Below, piece after piece: positions 20,770-30,873 of a DNA stretch of 64,000 nucleotides. This stretch comes from Breoghania sp. (GTDB lineage Bacteria > Pseudomonadota > Alphaproteobacteria > Rhizobiales > Stappiaceae), in contig NZ_JASJAV010000011.1 of assembly GCF_030066895.1 (NCBI RefSeq), forward strand, positions 62,001 through 126,000. Reading direction: 5' to 3'. The notes below the pieces were generated by a model. The model worked only from the letters and a program-made list of their open reading frames with translations, ran no database searches and was not told the origin of the DNA. Position numbers and translations under genes: made by a program. Positions within the stretch are counted from its first letter, which is position 1. Every line of letters begins with the position of its first letter.

Positions 20770-21157
20770 CGAAATCGAGGGCATCTAAGGGGATCAAGTC
20801 AAAGCGATCTGATCGACAGGAATATGCTCCAGGTATTGATCTGGAGCGATTTCCAATCGTTCAAACGAACCCGTTTGAACGGAAAGCACTCGCGTACCGC
20901 CGGCAGGTGCTTGGTGCAGCTCCGTTGTCTGCACAGACATTCCATAAGAACAGCTAATATATATCACAATTAATAATATTGTACGTCCAACCTGTAATGA
21001 AATACAAAATATCAGGTCAAAACATCTAAATACAGCGCGATAAACTCAAGACTAACTAATTATCATTATTTTTGTTTTGCTTAACAAATAATATTTAATA
21101 ATATATCATTATGTATATTAATATCTAAGAATAAAAAATTTATGAGGATACGAAGAA
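20770..21157. other. AT-rich intergenic region
   Basis: No gene. From about 20945 to 21150 the sequence is extremely AT-rich (runs such as ataatatttaataatatatc), unlike the GC-rich coding DNA on both sides. It ends in the leader of the FAH-family gene, with TGAGGATACGAAG just before ATG 21158. Possible promoters cannot be singled out in such composition. Confidence 0.5.
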
Positions 21158-22053
21158 ATGAATCTTGCGATATTTGAAGTAGATGGCAAGAAATTCGTTG
21201 GCGCCGTCAAAGGTGAATAGATCGTCGTTATCGATGTTCCGTCCATACGCGCCCTATTCGAACTCGGAACGCCTGTCCAGGATAAAGCGAAGGAGCGCAA
21301 AACGTCGCAGCGTTATGTGCTAGCAGATGTCAAGCTTCGTGCACCAATCATCCCGAAGAAGATCTACCATAGCACCGGAAACTACGACGAGCATGCACAG
21401 GAGAGCGACCGTTCCAACTGGGTGGCCGCAATCAAACCCTGGATCGTCTTTTTCCAAAACGTCGACGCCATCATCGGGCCCAAAGACTACATCGTATATC
21501 CCGAAAATCTTACCAAGTAACTCGACTACGAGTTGGAATTGTGCGCAGTCCTCGCCAAGTCCGGCAAGTTCGTCAGCGAAGAAGACGCGAAGACTACATT
21601 GGCGTCTATGTCATCTTCAACGATATCACCGCCCGCGATATCCAGCGCTGGGAAATGCAGTCGTCGAACTTCATTTTCTCGAAGTCGATCGACACGTTCT
21701 GCCCATTCAGTCCGTGGATTGTGACAGCCGACGAGATCCCCAATCCCTACAATCTCGCGCTCGAACTCCGGGTGAACGGCGAGAAGCGGCAGATCTCCAA
21801 CTCCAGTCACATGTCGGTAACGATCCCACAGCTCATCGCCAAGTTCTCGCCCACCGGCTTTTCCGCCGGCGACATCCTCACCACCGGCACCGTGTCGGGC
21901 GTCACTGCCTTCAGCAAGGATCCGCAGGTCTGGCACCTCAAGCCAGGCGACGAGATCGAGGCAGAGATCGAGAAGATCGGCGTCCTGTGCAATCAGGTCG
22001 TGTCCTGGAAAGACGCCCACGGCGTCGATGCTCCCGAATTCGTAGGCTTTTAA
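21158..22053 (+). pseudogene. Fumarylacetoacetate-hydrolase-family protein, broken
   Basis: ATG 21158 begins MNLAIFEVDGKKFVGAV. In-frame stops at 21218-21220 (TAG) and 21518-21520 (TAA) and a one-base deletion near 21590 interrupt it, while similarity continues throughout. The metal-binding E-x-E is present in LDYELELCAVL, followed by VIFNDITARDIQRWEMQSSN and the C-terminal ILTTGTVSGVTAF and LKPGDEIEAEIEKIG motifs. The family hydrolyses or decarboxylates beta-diketo and 2-oxo acids. It heads a run of catabolic genes on the same strand. Substrate unknown. Confidence 0.85.
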
Positions 22054-22062
22054 GAGGTCGCC

Positions 22063-23247
22063 ATGATTGATCGTTCCAAGATCTGGACCGGCTCGCTGAA
22101 CGAGCTGGCATTGACCAACCAACCGAAGAAGAAAGCCGGGTTCTACGACACCACGTTGCGCGACGGCGAACAGGCGGTAGGTGTGGTGTTCGAGCCCGAG
22201 CAGAAGCTCGAAATCGCCAAGCTCGTCGACAGCCTCGGCGTTGGGCGCATCGAAGCCGGTTTCCCCCGGGTTTCCGAAGAGGACCGGGAGGCCATTCGCG
22301 CCATCTCGAAAGCCGGCCTCAATGCCGAGATCTGGGGCTTTGCACGCGCCATGATCCCCGATGTGGAGGCCGTGGCCGACCTCTACCTAAAATACTGCAT
22401 CATCGAGGCGCTGATCTCCGACCAGAAGCTCTCCGCCCTCGGCGTCTCCCGCGAAACGGTGCTCGAGCGCATCCGCAATGCGGTCAAGCTCGGCGCTGAA
22501 AGCGGCATCCACGTCGCCTACTTCGACGTCGACTCCACCCGCGCCGATCTCGACTTCTTCGAGACCGTATAGACCGTATACAAGACCGCGCTTGAAGCCG
22601 GCGCGAAGGAACTGATGATCGTCGACACGCTAGCGATCGCCTGTCCGGAAGCGGTTACCTAACTGGTCAAGCGAGTGAAGTTCTGGGCCGGAGACGTGCC
22701 GGTACATTACCACGGACACAACGACTTTGGCCTCGGCATGGCTTGCGCCATCGCCGCGATCAACGTCGGGGCGGAATGGATCCACGGCACCATCGACGGT
22801 ATCGGAGAGCGCGCCGACAACGCCAACATTCCCGAAATCGGCCTGGCGCTCGAGCTGCTCTACGGCACCGATACCGGGCTCAAGCTCGAAAAGGTTCGCG
22901 GTGCTTCCGAACGGCTGCGCGAGATCGCCGGCTACGACCTGGAGCCCTGGAAAGCGGTCGTCGGCCAGAACCTGTTCGTTCGCGAAACAGGCGCGGTCGC
23001 CGCACAGTTCCACCTCCCCCACGCCATCGAACCCTACTCGTCGGAGTTGCTCGACACGCCACGTGGCATTCGCCTCGGCAAGAAGAGCGGTACGGCCTCC
23101 ATCAAGATCAAGGACAAGGATCTCGGCCTGGAGGTCGCGGACAACCAGGTTCCGGTGCTGCTCGATGAGGTGAAGAAACTGGCGATCAAGAAGCGCGGGC
23201 TCCTCACCGACGCGGAGTTCACCGAAATCGTCAAGCGCTGCGCTTAA
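22063..23247 (+). pseudogene. DRE-TIM metallolyase, homocitrate/isopropylmalate-synthase-like, two in-frame stops
   Basis: ATG 22063 follows the previous gene by 9 bases. The active-site signature FYDTTLRDGEQAVGVVF is near residue 27 and the metal-binding HYHGHNDFGLGMACA near residue 210, followed by GTIDGIGERADNANIPE. Length is about 394 codons with no frameshift; in-frame TAG (22570-22572) and TAA (22660-22662) lie 30 codons apart. The family condenses acetyl-CoA with 2-oxo acids (homocitrate or citramalate type) or catalyses the reverse lyase reaction. Within a degradative cluster either role is possible. Confidence 0.85.
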
Positions 23248-23317
23248 CCAATAGCGACCCGGACCGGCGGCAGGGCCATCGGACCCGCGGCGCAATCAGA
23301 ATGGGAAGGATAAGCCG

Positions 23318-24091
23318 ATATCCAGATTCGAGGACAAGAAGGTACTTGTCACGGGTTCCGGTCGCGGGTTCGGTCGGGTATTGGCGCTGGCTTTCGTCAA
23401 GGAAGGCGCGGACATCGTCGTTCACTACAACAATTCCGCCGTCGGCACGGAGGAAACGGCAAATGAAATCCACGCCCTCGGCCGCAAGGCCATAACCGTG
23501 AAGGGCAACATCGCCGAATATTCCGACGTCCAGGCCATCACGGAAGCTGCATTCTCCGAGTTCAGCCATATCGATGTCCTGGTCAACAACGTCGGCGACA
23601 TGGCGCTCAACCAGAAATCCTGACGCGAACTCGACGAGAAGGTCGTGGACCACACGCTGGCGGTCGACGTCAAAGGCATGATGTTCATAATCCACGAAGT
23701 CGGCTCGCGGATGATAGAAGGCGACGCCCCCGGCGGGGTCATCGTCAATATCGGGTCTCAGGTCGTCATCGCCGGCAGTCGGCGTGCGCCCCAGTACACA
23801 GCGGCGAAATACGGCGTCATTGGCCTGACGAAATCCTATGCCCGTGCGCTGGCGCCCAAGGTCCGTGTCAACACGCTCGGCGCCGCCTTCATGGAAACCG
23901 AAGCCCTCAAGAACCGCTACGACTGGACGCACGGTCAGCGCGAGCAGGTTCTCAGCCAGACGCCACTCGGCCGCATTGCGAAGCCGGAAGACATGGTTCC
24001 TCCCACCTTGTTCTTGGCAGCAGAAGACTCCCGGCACATGACCGACCAGTTCCCGCTGTGCAACGGCGGTCTGACAATAGTGGGCATCTGA
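23318..24091 (+). pseudogene. Short-chain dehydrogenase/reductase, start codon lost and one in-frame stop
   Basis: The SDR fold is clear: cofactor motif VLVTGSGRGFGRVLALAF, then VLVNNVGDMAL, the catalytic serine region VNIGSQVVIAGS and the Y-x3-K pair in PQYTAAKYGVIGL. The 258-codon frame begins at 23318 with ATA, preceded by GGGAAGGA, where an ATG would be expected; no other in-frame start precedes the cofactor motif. A TGA at 23621-23623 interrupts the frame after MALNQKS. SDRs reduce or oxidise carbonyl/alcohol groups with NAD(P). The order in the cluster suggests a beta-hydroxyacyl or ring-alcohol step. Confidence 0.85.
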
Positions 24092-24220
24092 TCCTGCCCT
24101 GGGCGCTCCACTGGCGTTGCGGCCTGCTCTTGCGCGGGCCGCGGCAGCCGGCTCCGAACCGGCGCGTCTCAATCTGACAATCAGCAGGCAATCGGCGGTT
24201 CTCGAGGAGGAATCCGAGAT

Positions 24221-25021
24221 ATGGGCACCAAGCTCCACGCCTCGCAGACCGGGCACGTCCTGGTCCTGACAATCAGCGATCCAGAAATACGGAACGCGCT
24301 CAATAGTGACGCATTCTACAGCGATCTTGAGCAAACCGTCCGTTCCGCCAATGCGGATCTTTCGATCCGGGCCGTCATAATCACAGGCGACGGCAAGGAG
24401 TTCTCCTCCGGCGGCAATGTCCGCGACATGCGTGACAGGAAAGGCATGTTCGACGGAACACCCGAACAGATCGCCGAACAATATCGCACCGGTATCCAGC
24501 GTATCCCGCGCGCCTTCTGAGAACTCGACGTTCCCTGCATCGCCGCCGCCAACAGAGCCGCGATCGGGGCAGGCTGCGACCTTGCCTACATGTGCGCCCT
24601 CCGGATCACCTCGGAACGTGCGTTCTTCGCGGAAAGCTTCGTACGGGTCGGGATCGTCGCCGGCGATGGCGGCTCCTGGCTGTTGCCACGCATCATCGGC
24701 TACGCGCGGGCTGCAGAAATGGCCCTCACCGGCGAGCCGGTCGATGCTTCGACCGCGCTGTCGATCGGCCTCGTCTCGCAGGTTGTCCCGCACAACGACC
24801 TCATGTCCGAAGCCATGTTGCTCGCCGAACGAATTGTTGCAAACCCGCCGCATGTTCTGCGCTGGACGAAGCGCTTAATGAAACAGTCCCAGCACGAGCA
24901 CCTGGACTCGATCCTCTTGCAGGCCGCCACCTACCAGGCAATGGCCCACGGGACGGCGGACCACGCAGAAGCGGTGGCAGCCCTTCTCGAGAAAAGGCGT
25001 CCGGAGTTCAGGGGGGAATGA
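24221..25021 (+). pseudogene. Enoyl-CoA hydratase/isomerase family protein (first copy), one in-frame stop
   Basis: ATG 24221 follows GAGGAGG. The crotonase fold is evident: VIITGDGKEFSSGGNVRDM (oxyanion-hole region), then AANRAAIGAGCDLAYMC and the C-terminal region ALSIGLVSQVVPHNDLM. The only lesion is TGA at 24518-24520, at a position where the family has Trp (PRAF-W-ELDVPCIAA), a one-base change from TGG. The downstream crotonase gene begins one base after its stop, so they are co-transcribed. These enzymes act on acyl-CoA esters in the cytosol. Confidence 0.87.
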
Positions 25022-25022
25022 G

Positions 25023-25818
25023 ATGTCTGTTGTTCCCGATCCTCAATTGGCGTCCGATGCAAGCCTCCTGACCGAGAGCCCCTCGGAAAGCGTCGTCCTC
25101 GTCCGGCTCAACCGCCCCCATGTCCGCAACGCTCTCAACCTCGAACTGCGCCGGGAACTGGCAGCGACGTTCGAAATGCTCGGACGTTCCGACGGCGTGC
25201 ATTGCATCGTCGTGACGAATGATGACCGCGCCTTCTGTGCCGGCGCCGACATCAACAAATACGTCGATGCGACGCCTGCCGACGTCATCGCCCGCAACAT
25301 GGATCTGCTGTGGGGTACGATCGCGAATTGCCCAAGCCGATCATCGCAACCATCAACGGCTATGCGCTCGGCGGCGGCTGCGAACTGGCCATGCACGCCG
25401 ACATCATCGTCGCGGGCCGCTCGGCGAAGTTCAGCCAGCCCGAAATCTCATCGGGATCATTCCCGGCGGTGGCGCCACGCAGCGGCTTACGCATGCCGTG
25501 GGCAAGTTCGCCGCAATGCAGCTTCTTCTGACTGGAGATGGGATCCGCGCAGAAGAAGCGAAGGCCGTCGGCCTGGTGAGCCAAGTTGTCGACGACGAAG
25601 CGGTGCTGGATACAGCGCTGCAACTCGCCTCCCGGATTGCCGCGCAATCGCCGCTGGCCGTCCGCCTGATCAAGGAGATGGTCCTCGAAAGCATGAACGT
25701 GCCGCTCGAGGCGGGTCTGCGTAGTGAGCGCAAGGCTTTTCAACTCATCTTCTCGACGCCTGAGAAAACGAAACGAATGCAAGCATTTTTAAATAGAAAG
25801 TCGCCCGGAAAACAGTGA
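25023..25818 (+). pseudogene. Enoyl-CoA hydratase/isomerase family protein (second copy), two frameshifts
   Basis: Begins at ATG 25023 immediately after the first copy. The pieces are VLVRLNRPHVRNALNLELRR and [19 protein letters not shown]; after a shift near 25325, [20 protein letters not shown]; after a second near 25450, [20 protein letters not shown]. The net length is one base over a full frame. Its sequence differs clearly from the first copy, so the pair probably served different steps of one acyl-CoA pathway rather than being a recent duplication. Confidence 0.85.
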
Positions 25819-25976
25819 TGACGGCGGTTAGTCGGCCTTTATTGTCGAGATCGTCAATATTATAAATTAAAATTTAGTATATCATGAAGTATTTAGTGGA
25901 TATTCATAACAGTTCTACACCAAAAGATGTATATAAAGGGAGTACAACTCCGGCATATCTCCGTATTTTTTTATAA
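25819..25976. other. AT-rich spacer before the MFS transporter remnant
   Basis: No gene. The composition is strongly AT-rich (tattataaattaaaattt and similar), like the spacer at 20945-21157. It runs directly into the truncated start of the transporter gene, where an in-frame TAA (25974-25976) precedes the first similar residues. Confidence 0.5.
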
Positions 25977-27215
25977 TATTGTATTGGATCAGCGATAGAA
26001 CACTACGAATTCTTCATATATGCCTTTACAGCACCGATCGTATTCGACCACTTCTTCTTCCCGAAGATGGATTCCGTCGCAAGCATGCTCGCGGTCTACG
26101 CCACCTTCACGTTGGGCTTCGTCGCCCGGCCGCTCGGCGGCATGGTCTTCGGCCATTTCGGCGACAAGATCGGCCGCAAGACGATGCTAATGATGACCTT
26201 CCTTCTCATGGGGGTATCAAGCTTCTTCATGGGTTGTCTGCCGAGCTACGATTCAATCGGCCTCTGGGCGCCGATCGGGCTGATCATCCTGCACTTCATC
26301 CAGGGCTTCGCCTTCGGCGGCGAATACATGAACGCCGTCTCGCTCACCCTGGAAAATGCGCCTTCCGGCCGATGCGGCTTCTTCGCCTCGTGGGTCAACG
26401 CCTCCGGGCCCATTGGCATCATCGCAGCCTCCGGCCTTATCTCGGTGCTCGGTTGAGCCTTCAGCCGGGGCACTTTCGCGGCCTGGGTGTGGCGTGTGCC
26501 GTTCCTGCTCAGCTTCGTGCTCGTCCTGATCGGTACCTGGCTGCGTTATAACGTCGACGAGTCGCTGCTCTTCAAGGCCGTGAAGGACAAGGCAAAGACC
26601 CGCCGAGCGCCGCTGCTGGAAGTTGTTGCGTCCTACAAGAAGGCCACCATCCTCGGTTGCCTCATAAACATGGTGCACAGCGCCTTCCAATATATGAGCA
26701 CCGTGTTCGTTCTGGGCTATGCCATTCGCAAGCTTGGCATGGCCCCATCATCGATCACGTCCGGGGCGATGATCGCCAACATTGTCGAGATGTGCCTTGT
26801 GCCCGTGATCGCCGCGTACAGCGACCGGCTGGGTCGCCGCCCCTTCCTCATCATCGGCATTGTGCTGGCGGCGATCTGGTGTCCGTTCTTCTTCCAGATC
26901 GTGCTCATGAAGGATCCGCTACTGCTGGTCGGCGGGCTGGTTATCTCGGTCGGTCTGATCCATGCCCTGATGTTCGATCCGGAAGCCGCGTTCACGGCCG
27001 AGTTGTTCCCGACCGACGTCTGCGTCAGCAGCAGCTCGATGGCCAAGCAGTTCGGTATCATCCTGGGCGGCGGTCTTCTCCCGTTCGTAGGAACGGCGCT
27101 GATGGGTTCGGGCCAGGATTTCCATCTCGTCGTGATCTACTTCGAGGTCATCGCTGCTCTGGCATTTGTCGGCATCCTGATCGCCCCGGAAAACGCAAAG
27201 CAGGCACTTCGCTGA
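25977..27215 (+). pseudogene. MHS-type MFS transporter, N-terminus eroded and one in-frame stop
   Basis: The first recognisable residues are IGSAIEHYEFFIYAFTAPIV, normally preceded by about 20 residues in metabolite:H+ symporters; no start codon remains there. The MFS signature GHFGDKIGRKTMLMM and the second-half motif AYSDRLGRRPFLIIG are present, with about 12 hydrophobic segments. TGA at 26454-26456 interrupts the frame after ISVLG; the same frame continues to 27215. Relatives (ProP, KgtP, ShiA types) import small carboxylates with protons. It probably fed the catabolic cluster upstream. Confidence 0.85.
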
Positions 27216-27367
27216 CCACAGGATCGAGGCCCGAGCACAGTTTGCTCGGGTCGCGGAACCGGGGCTGGCGTTCGCACCCGCCGTGCCCTTTGCGGCCCCC
27301 TTCCCCGGCCCCATCGCGCACTGGCCGATCCGGGAACCCTCGGATTGACCATTTGCTGTTTTCAGGC

Positions 27368-28306
27368 CTATTGCCGGTGGGTGGGCGAATGCGCCGCAAC
27401 CAGTTCCCGAGTGCCAATCTGGCGAAGAATGTCGCGGAACCGCATGGCAATCGGCGACAGCCGGTCCGACCGCCTCCAGGCAAGGCCAACCTCGCGCAGT
27501 GAGCCGATGTCTTCTAGCGGAACCGCGCACAACCGCCCAGCAGCAACTTCCACCTTGACGAGACGCGGCGAGATGACGGTGATACATTCCGTGCTCATCA
27601 CGATCGCCTTGATGACTAGGATCGAGTTGGTAATGATCGCATCGGCGGGCCAGCCGGTGCCCGCATTGGTGAACACGAGCTCAAGCTGCTCGCGAAAGGC
27701 ACTGCCGCTGGCAGGCAGGACTCAGCGCCTGTCTCCAAGTTCGTCGAGTCGCACCGATTTCAGGTCTCGCAGCGAATGCTGCGGCCCCATGACCAGAGCT
27801 CAGTCCACCGTAAAAAGCCTCTCTTCTGCGACATCGGTATAGCGGGGTTGCACGCCCAACCGGCTGAGCACCATGTCGAGCTTGCACGTGCGCAGGGGCC
27901 GGATGATCTCCGTGTCCAGTCTCTCGATCACGAAGATCGAAACCCGTGGCATCTCCACGATCAGGATATTGATTGCCTCGGGCAACACGCCGGAGGATGT
28001 GATCGGCGTGATCCCGATCGTCAATGAGCCTTCCATACCGCGTGCGCGCAATCCCATTTCCTCGCGAGCCCGTGCCAGAAGTTCCTCCAGCGCTTCGGCA
28101 TGAAAAAGCAGGGCTTCCCCCGAACTGTTGACCTTTGCTCCGTGGCGCCCGCGGTCGAGCACCCTCATGCCAAGTTCGCATTCAAGCAGTGCTATGCTTT
28201 GGGAAAGGGCCGGTTGAGAGACATGCAAAACCTCCGCTGCGCTGCTGAATGAGCCGCTGCGCGCCACCGCCAGAACTTCGAGTAACCTTCGCAGATCGAT
28301 CTTCAT
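27368..28306 (-). pseudogene. LysR-family regulator, two in-frame stops
   Basis: ATG 28306 begins MKIDLRRLLEVLAVARSGSF with a standard LysR helix-turn-helix (VSQPALSQSIALLECELGM). The effector domain follows (LTIGITPITSSGVLPEAI). TGA codons at 27802-27800 and 27724-27722 interrupt the frame, yet the intervening ALVMGPQHSLRDLKSVRL and the following LPASGSAFREQLELVFTNAG are normal LysR sequence in the same frame, ending at TAG 27368. Both stops can arise from TGG by one transition. It faces the MFS gene convergently and likely regulated the catabolic cluster. Confidence 0.85.
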
Positions 28307-28678
28307 GAAGGCGGGATCCTCTTCCAGGCAGATATACAGACTGCGTGCTGTCATCTCCGCCCACTGCAAGATCAATCTCGGTCTAGCGTCGTGAGTCGAT
28401 TATTCAATTAGTTAACAATTTTCTAAGAAGAAATGCCAATGTAAGCCGCGCTGAAAATAGCCCCGAGTTTTCAAGGCACCCTCATAAACGGGGCCGCCAA
28501 ATCAGACTTGGCTTGATTCAAGCTCCGAAATGAGTTTGCAACGGACCGATTTGACATGAGTGATGCTGAATGATCAGTGATCTAGCCGCATCTTCCCGCG
28601 AAGGTGAGTGGCGTTGCCCGCGTTGACGAGCGCCGTGTGACCGACGGGATGTGGAAAAATAACGGGAATTTAGAGTGG
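28307..28678. other. Intergenic region between LysR remnant and tRNA
   Basis: About 370 bases without a recognisable gene, RNA or repeat. The part nearest the LysR gene is moderately AT-rich and could carry its promoter. Confidence 0.4.
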
Positions 28679-28755
28679 TGGTAGGCCCGGCAGGACTCGA
28701 ACCTGCAACCAGACCGTTATGAGCGGTCGGCTCTAACCAATTGAGCTACAGGCCC
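28679..28755 (-). tRNA. tRNA with CAT anticodon (Ile2 or elongator Met)
   Basis: A complete cloverleaf on the minus strand: acceptor 5' GGGCCTG, D arm TAGCTCAATTGGTTAGAGC, anticodon stem with loop CTCATAA (anticodon CAT), variable loop, T arm GCAGG-TTCGAGT-CCTGC, 3' acceptor CGGGCCT, discriminator A and an encoded CCA. CAT can be initiator Met, elongator Met or Ile2 (lysidine-modified). The base-paired start and ordinary anticodon stem exclude the initiator; the resemblance is to Ile2 or elongator Met and I cannot choose firmly. The first acceptor pair is G1-U72, which is unusual. Confidence 0.9.
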
Positions 28756-29029
28756 CCCGGAACGTCTCGCTAGGACGTCCTGATATCGGCACCGGCAGGC
28801 GCCGGGTGCGACATGATCGAGTTTCCTATACCAAGGAATATCGTTGGCACAAGAGCTACAAGCCGGTAACTCACGACAAGAGACATTCTCCCCCTTCAGC
28901 AACTTCCCCGGTGATGATCCGGCCTCCGCCGAAAAGTGCCGCATTCGGAAAGGATGACTGAAGGGCACGTCAATACCGCAAAGCTGGCGCCTCCCGACCC
29001 GGCGCCGGTTGCAGATTCGAGGAAACGTC

Positions 29030-29778
29030 ATGACGCTATCGCTTCGCCCGAATTCCGCCGCCATCCTCTTCAACGTTTCTCGCCGCAGCCACCCTGCCCC
29101 CTTGCCCAGGCCCCCGCGCTCGCCCAGAGCGAGGACAAGATCGCGACCATGAGCCTGACCGGCACCGGCGAAGTCACCGCGGCTCCGGACATGGCCATGA
29201 TAACCTCCGGCGTCGTCTCCCAGGAGAAGACGGCACGCGAGGCGCTGACGGCCAACACGAAGGCAATGCCCCCCCTCATCGATGAGGTCAAAGCCGCAGG
29301 GATCGAGCCGCGCGACATCCAGACCAGCGGCTTTTCCATCTCCCCGCGCTATGCCGACCGGCGCGACAGCGGCGGCAGCTGGGTCAAGGACCGCAAGATC
29401 GTCGGCTATCAGGTCAATAACGGGGTCAGTATCCACGTGCGCGATCTGGGCAAGCTCGGCGCCCTACTCGATGCCATGGTCAGCGACGGAGCAAACAAGA
29501 TCGGCGGCATCCACTTCATCGTTTCCGATGCCGACAAGCGCCGCGACGAGGCGCACGCCGCCGCCGTGGCCGACGTCAAGCGCAAGACCGAGATCTACGC
29601 CAAGGCAGCAGGCGTCCGCCTCGGCCGTATCCTGTCGATTTCCGAAGATTCCGTCAGCTGCTCGCAGCCCATGCTGATGCGCAGCTCCATGAAGGCGGAA
29701 GCCGCCCCCGTGCCGGTCGAGGCGGGAGAGAAAACCCTGCGCGTGCAGGTCACGATCACCTGGCAGCTCGAGCAGTAA
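29030..29778 (+). pseudogene. SIMPL-domain (DUF541) periplasmic protein, signal peptide frameshifted
   Basis: The mature part is intact: GTGEVTAAPDMAMITSGVVS, PRYADRRDSGGSWVKDRKI, VGYQVNNGVSIHVRDL, ending VQVTITWQLEQ, a typical SIMPL protein of about 235 residues. The ATG at 29030 starts MTLSLRPNSAAILF, but an extra base near 29072 moves the next part (TFLAAATLP) to a second frame, and an extra C in the run 29097-29101 moves LAQAPALAQSEDK to the third. Removing both restores one frame with a good signal peptide. Function of SIMPL proteins is poorly known; the precursor would not be exported from this sequence. Confidence 0.8.
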
Positions 29779-29784
29779 GGCCCG

Positions 29785-30671
29785 TCACGCCGTCAGATCG
29801 ATGAGTTCGGCCTGGGGCGCAGTGCCCCCGGGCCGGGCCCGATCGGAAAAGATCAGCACATCGCCATCGGTCCGCGCGCGCTCAACCAGATCCGGATCGA
29901 GATCGGCAAAAACCCATTGCGCCGCATCCATCTCGCCGACGGCCAGAAGCCCCGTTTCCGCAAAGCCCACATCGGGCGGGCAGACGACGCGCGCCGCCCC
30001 GCGATTGACGTCGACCGCGACAGACCACGGTGCCCGGCAGGAGGTCGGCAACGTCGCCACATAGCACTGGTTTTCCAAAGCCCGCGCCGCTGCGCCGATC
30101 GCCACACGACTCGCCCCCATCACGCCTTCCGTCGACAGGGCGCAAGGATCAGCCAGGCTCCGGCCTCGGCCTGGGCCCGAGCAATGGCGGAGAATTCCAC
30201 GTCGTAGCAGATGGAGATGCCGATGCGGCCGAGATCGGTCTCAAATACGCGGATCGGGCCGCCGCCGACGAATCCCCAGCGCTCGCCCTCAAAGCGGGTC
30301 ATCACGACCTTCGCCTGCTCACCACATTCGCCCGCGGGCGTGAACAGCCGCGCCACGTTGCGCACCGTTCCCGCCTCGTCGCATTCGGGAAAGCTCGGCG
30401 CCATAATGTGCACGCCGTGCTTCACCGCCAGATCGCGCCAATGCGAGAGGATATCCGGCAGAAGCTTCTGCATGGAGGAGATCGACGCATCGATGTCACC
30501 CGCCACCTCCTTGCCGAACAGCGAGGCAAGCTCCATCGAGCCATATTCGGGAAAAACGAGCGGCTCCGCGCCTTGCGACAGTGCACGCTCCACCCAGTCG
30601 GTCGTCTTGGCTTTCCAGGCATCCAGATTGTCGAGCCAATCGATAGGATATCGCGCAGCCGCAATCCGCAC
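29785..30671 (-). pseudogene. Carbon-nitrogen hydrolase (nitrilase superfamily), frameshifted
   Basis: GTG 30671 starts MRIAAARYPIDWLDNL. The catalytic triad is visible: Glu in LVFPEYGSMELA, Lys in EQAKVVMTRFEGERW and Cys in IGISICYDVEFSAIARA. After ILAPC a single missing base near 30122 shifts the rest (GASRVAIGAAARALENQCYV and FAETGLLAVGEMDAAQWV), so the length is one base short of a full frame. Members hydrolyse amides or nitriles. The single indel leaves open a sequencing error, though the next gene upstream is also damaged. Confidence 0.83.
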
Positions 30672-30873
30672 CCACTAATCCTCCGCAAGGTGACGAAAAT
30701 AACTCGGGCGGGCCGTCCGATCTCAAATCCACAATAGCATGCCCCCGCCCGCAACGGAATCGGTCCGCTCCTCTGCGCTCATAAGAAGCGGCCCGTGCCG
30801 CAGCTTTGCCCCATTATGGCCCTATGGGCGGAACTTTCGCGGCACATGAGAGACGCCGCACCGAGAACATACC

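Noticed and set aside
23231..24853. Long minus-strand open frame of 540 codons
   Set aside because: It is antisense to the SDR and crotonase remnants, which have clear family motifs; the minus frame has none.
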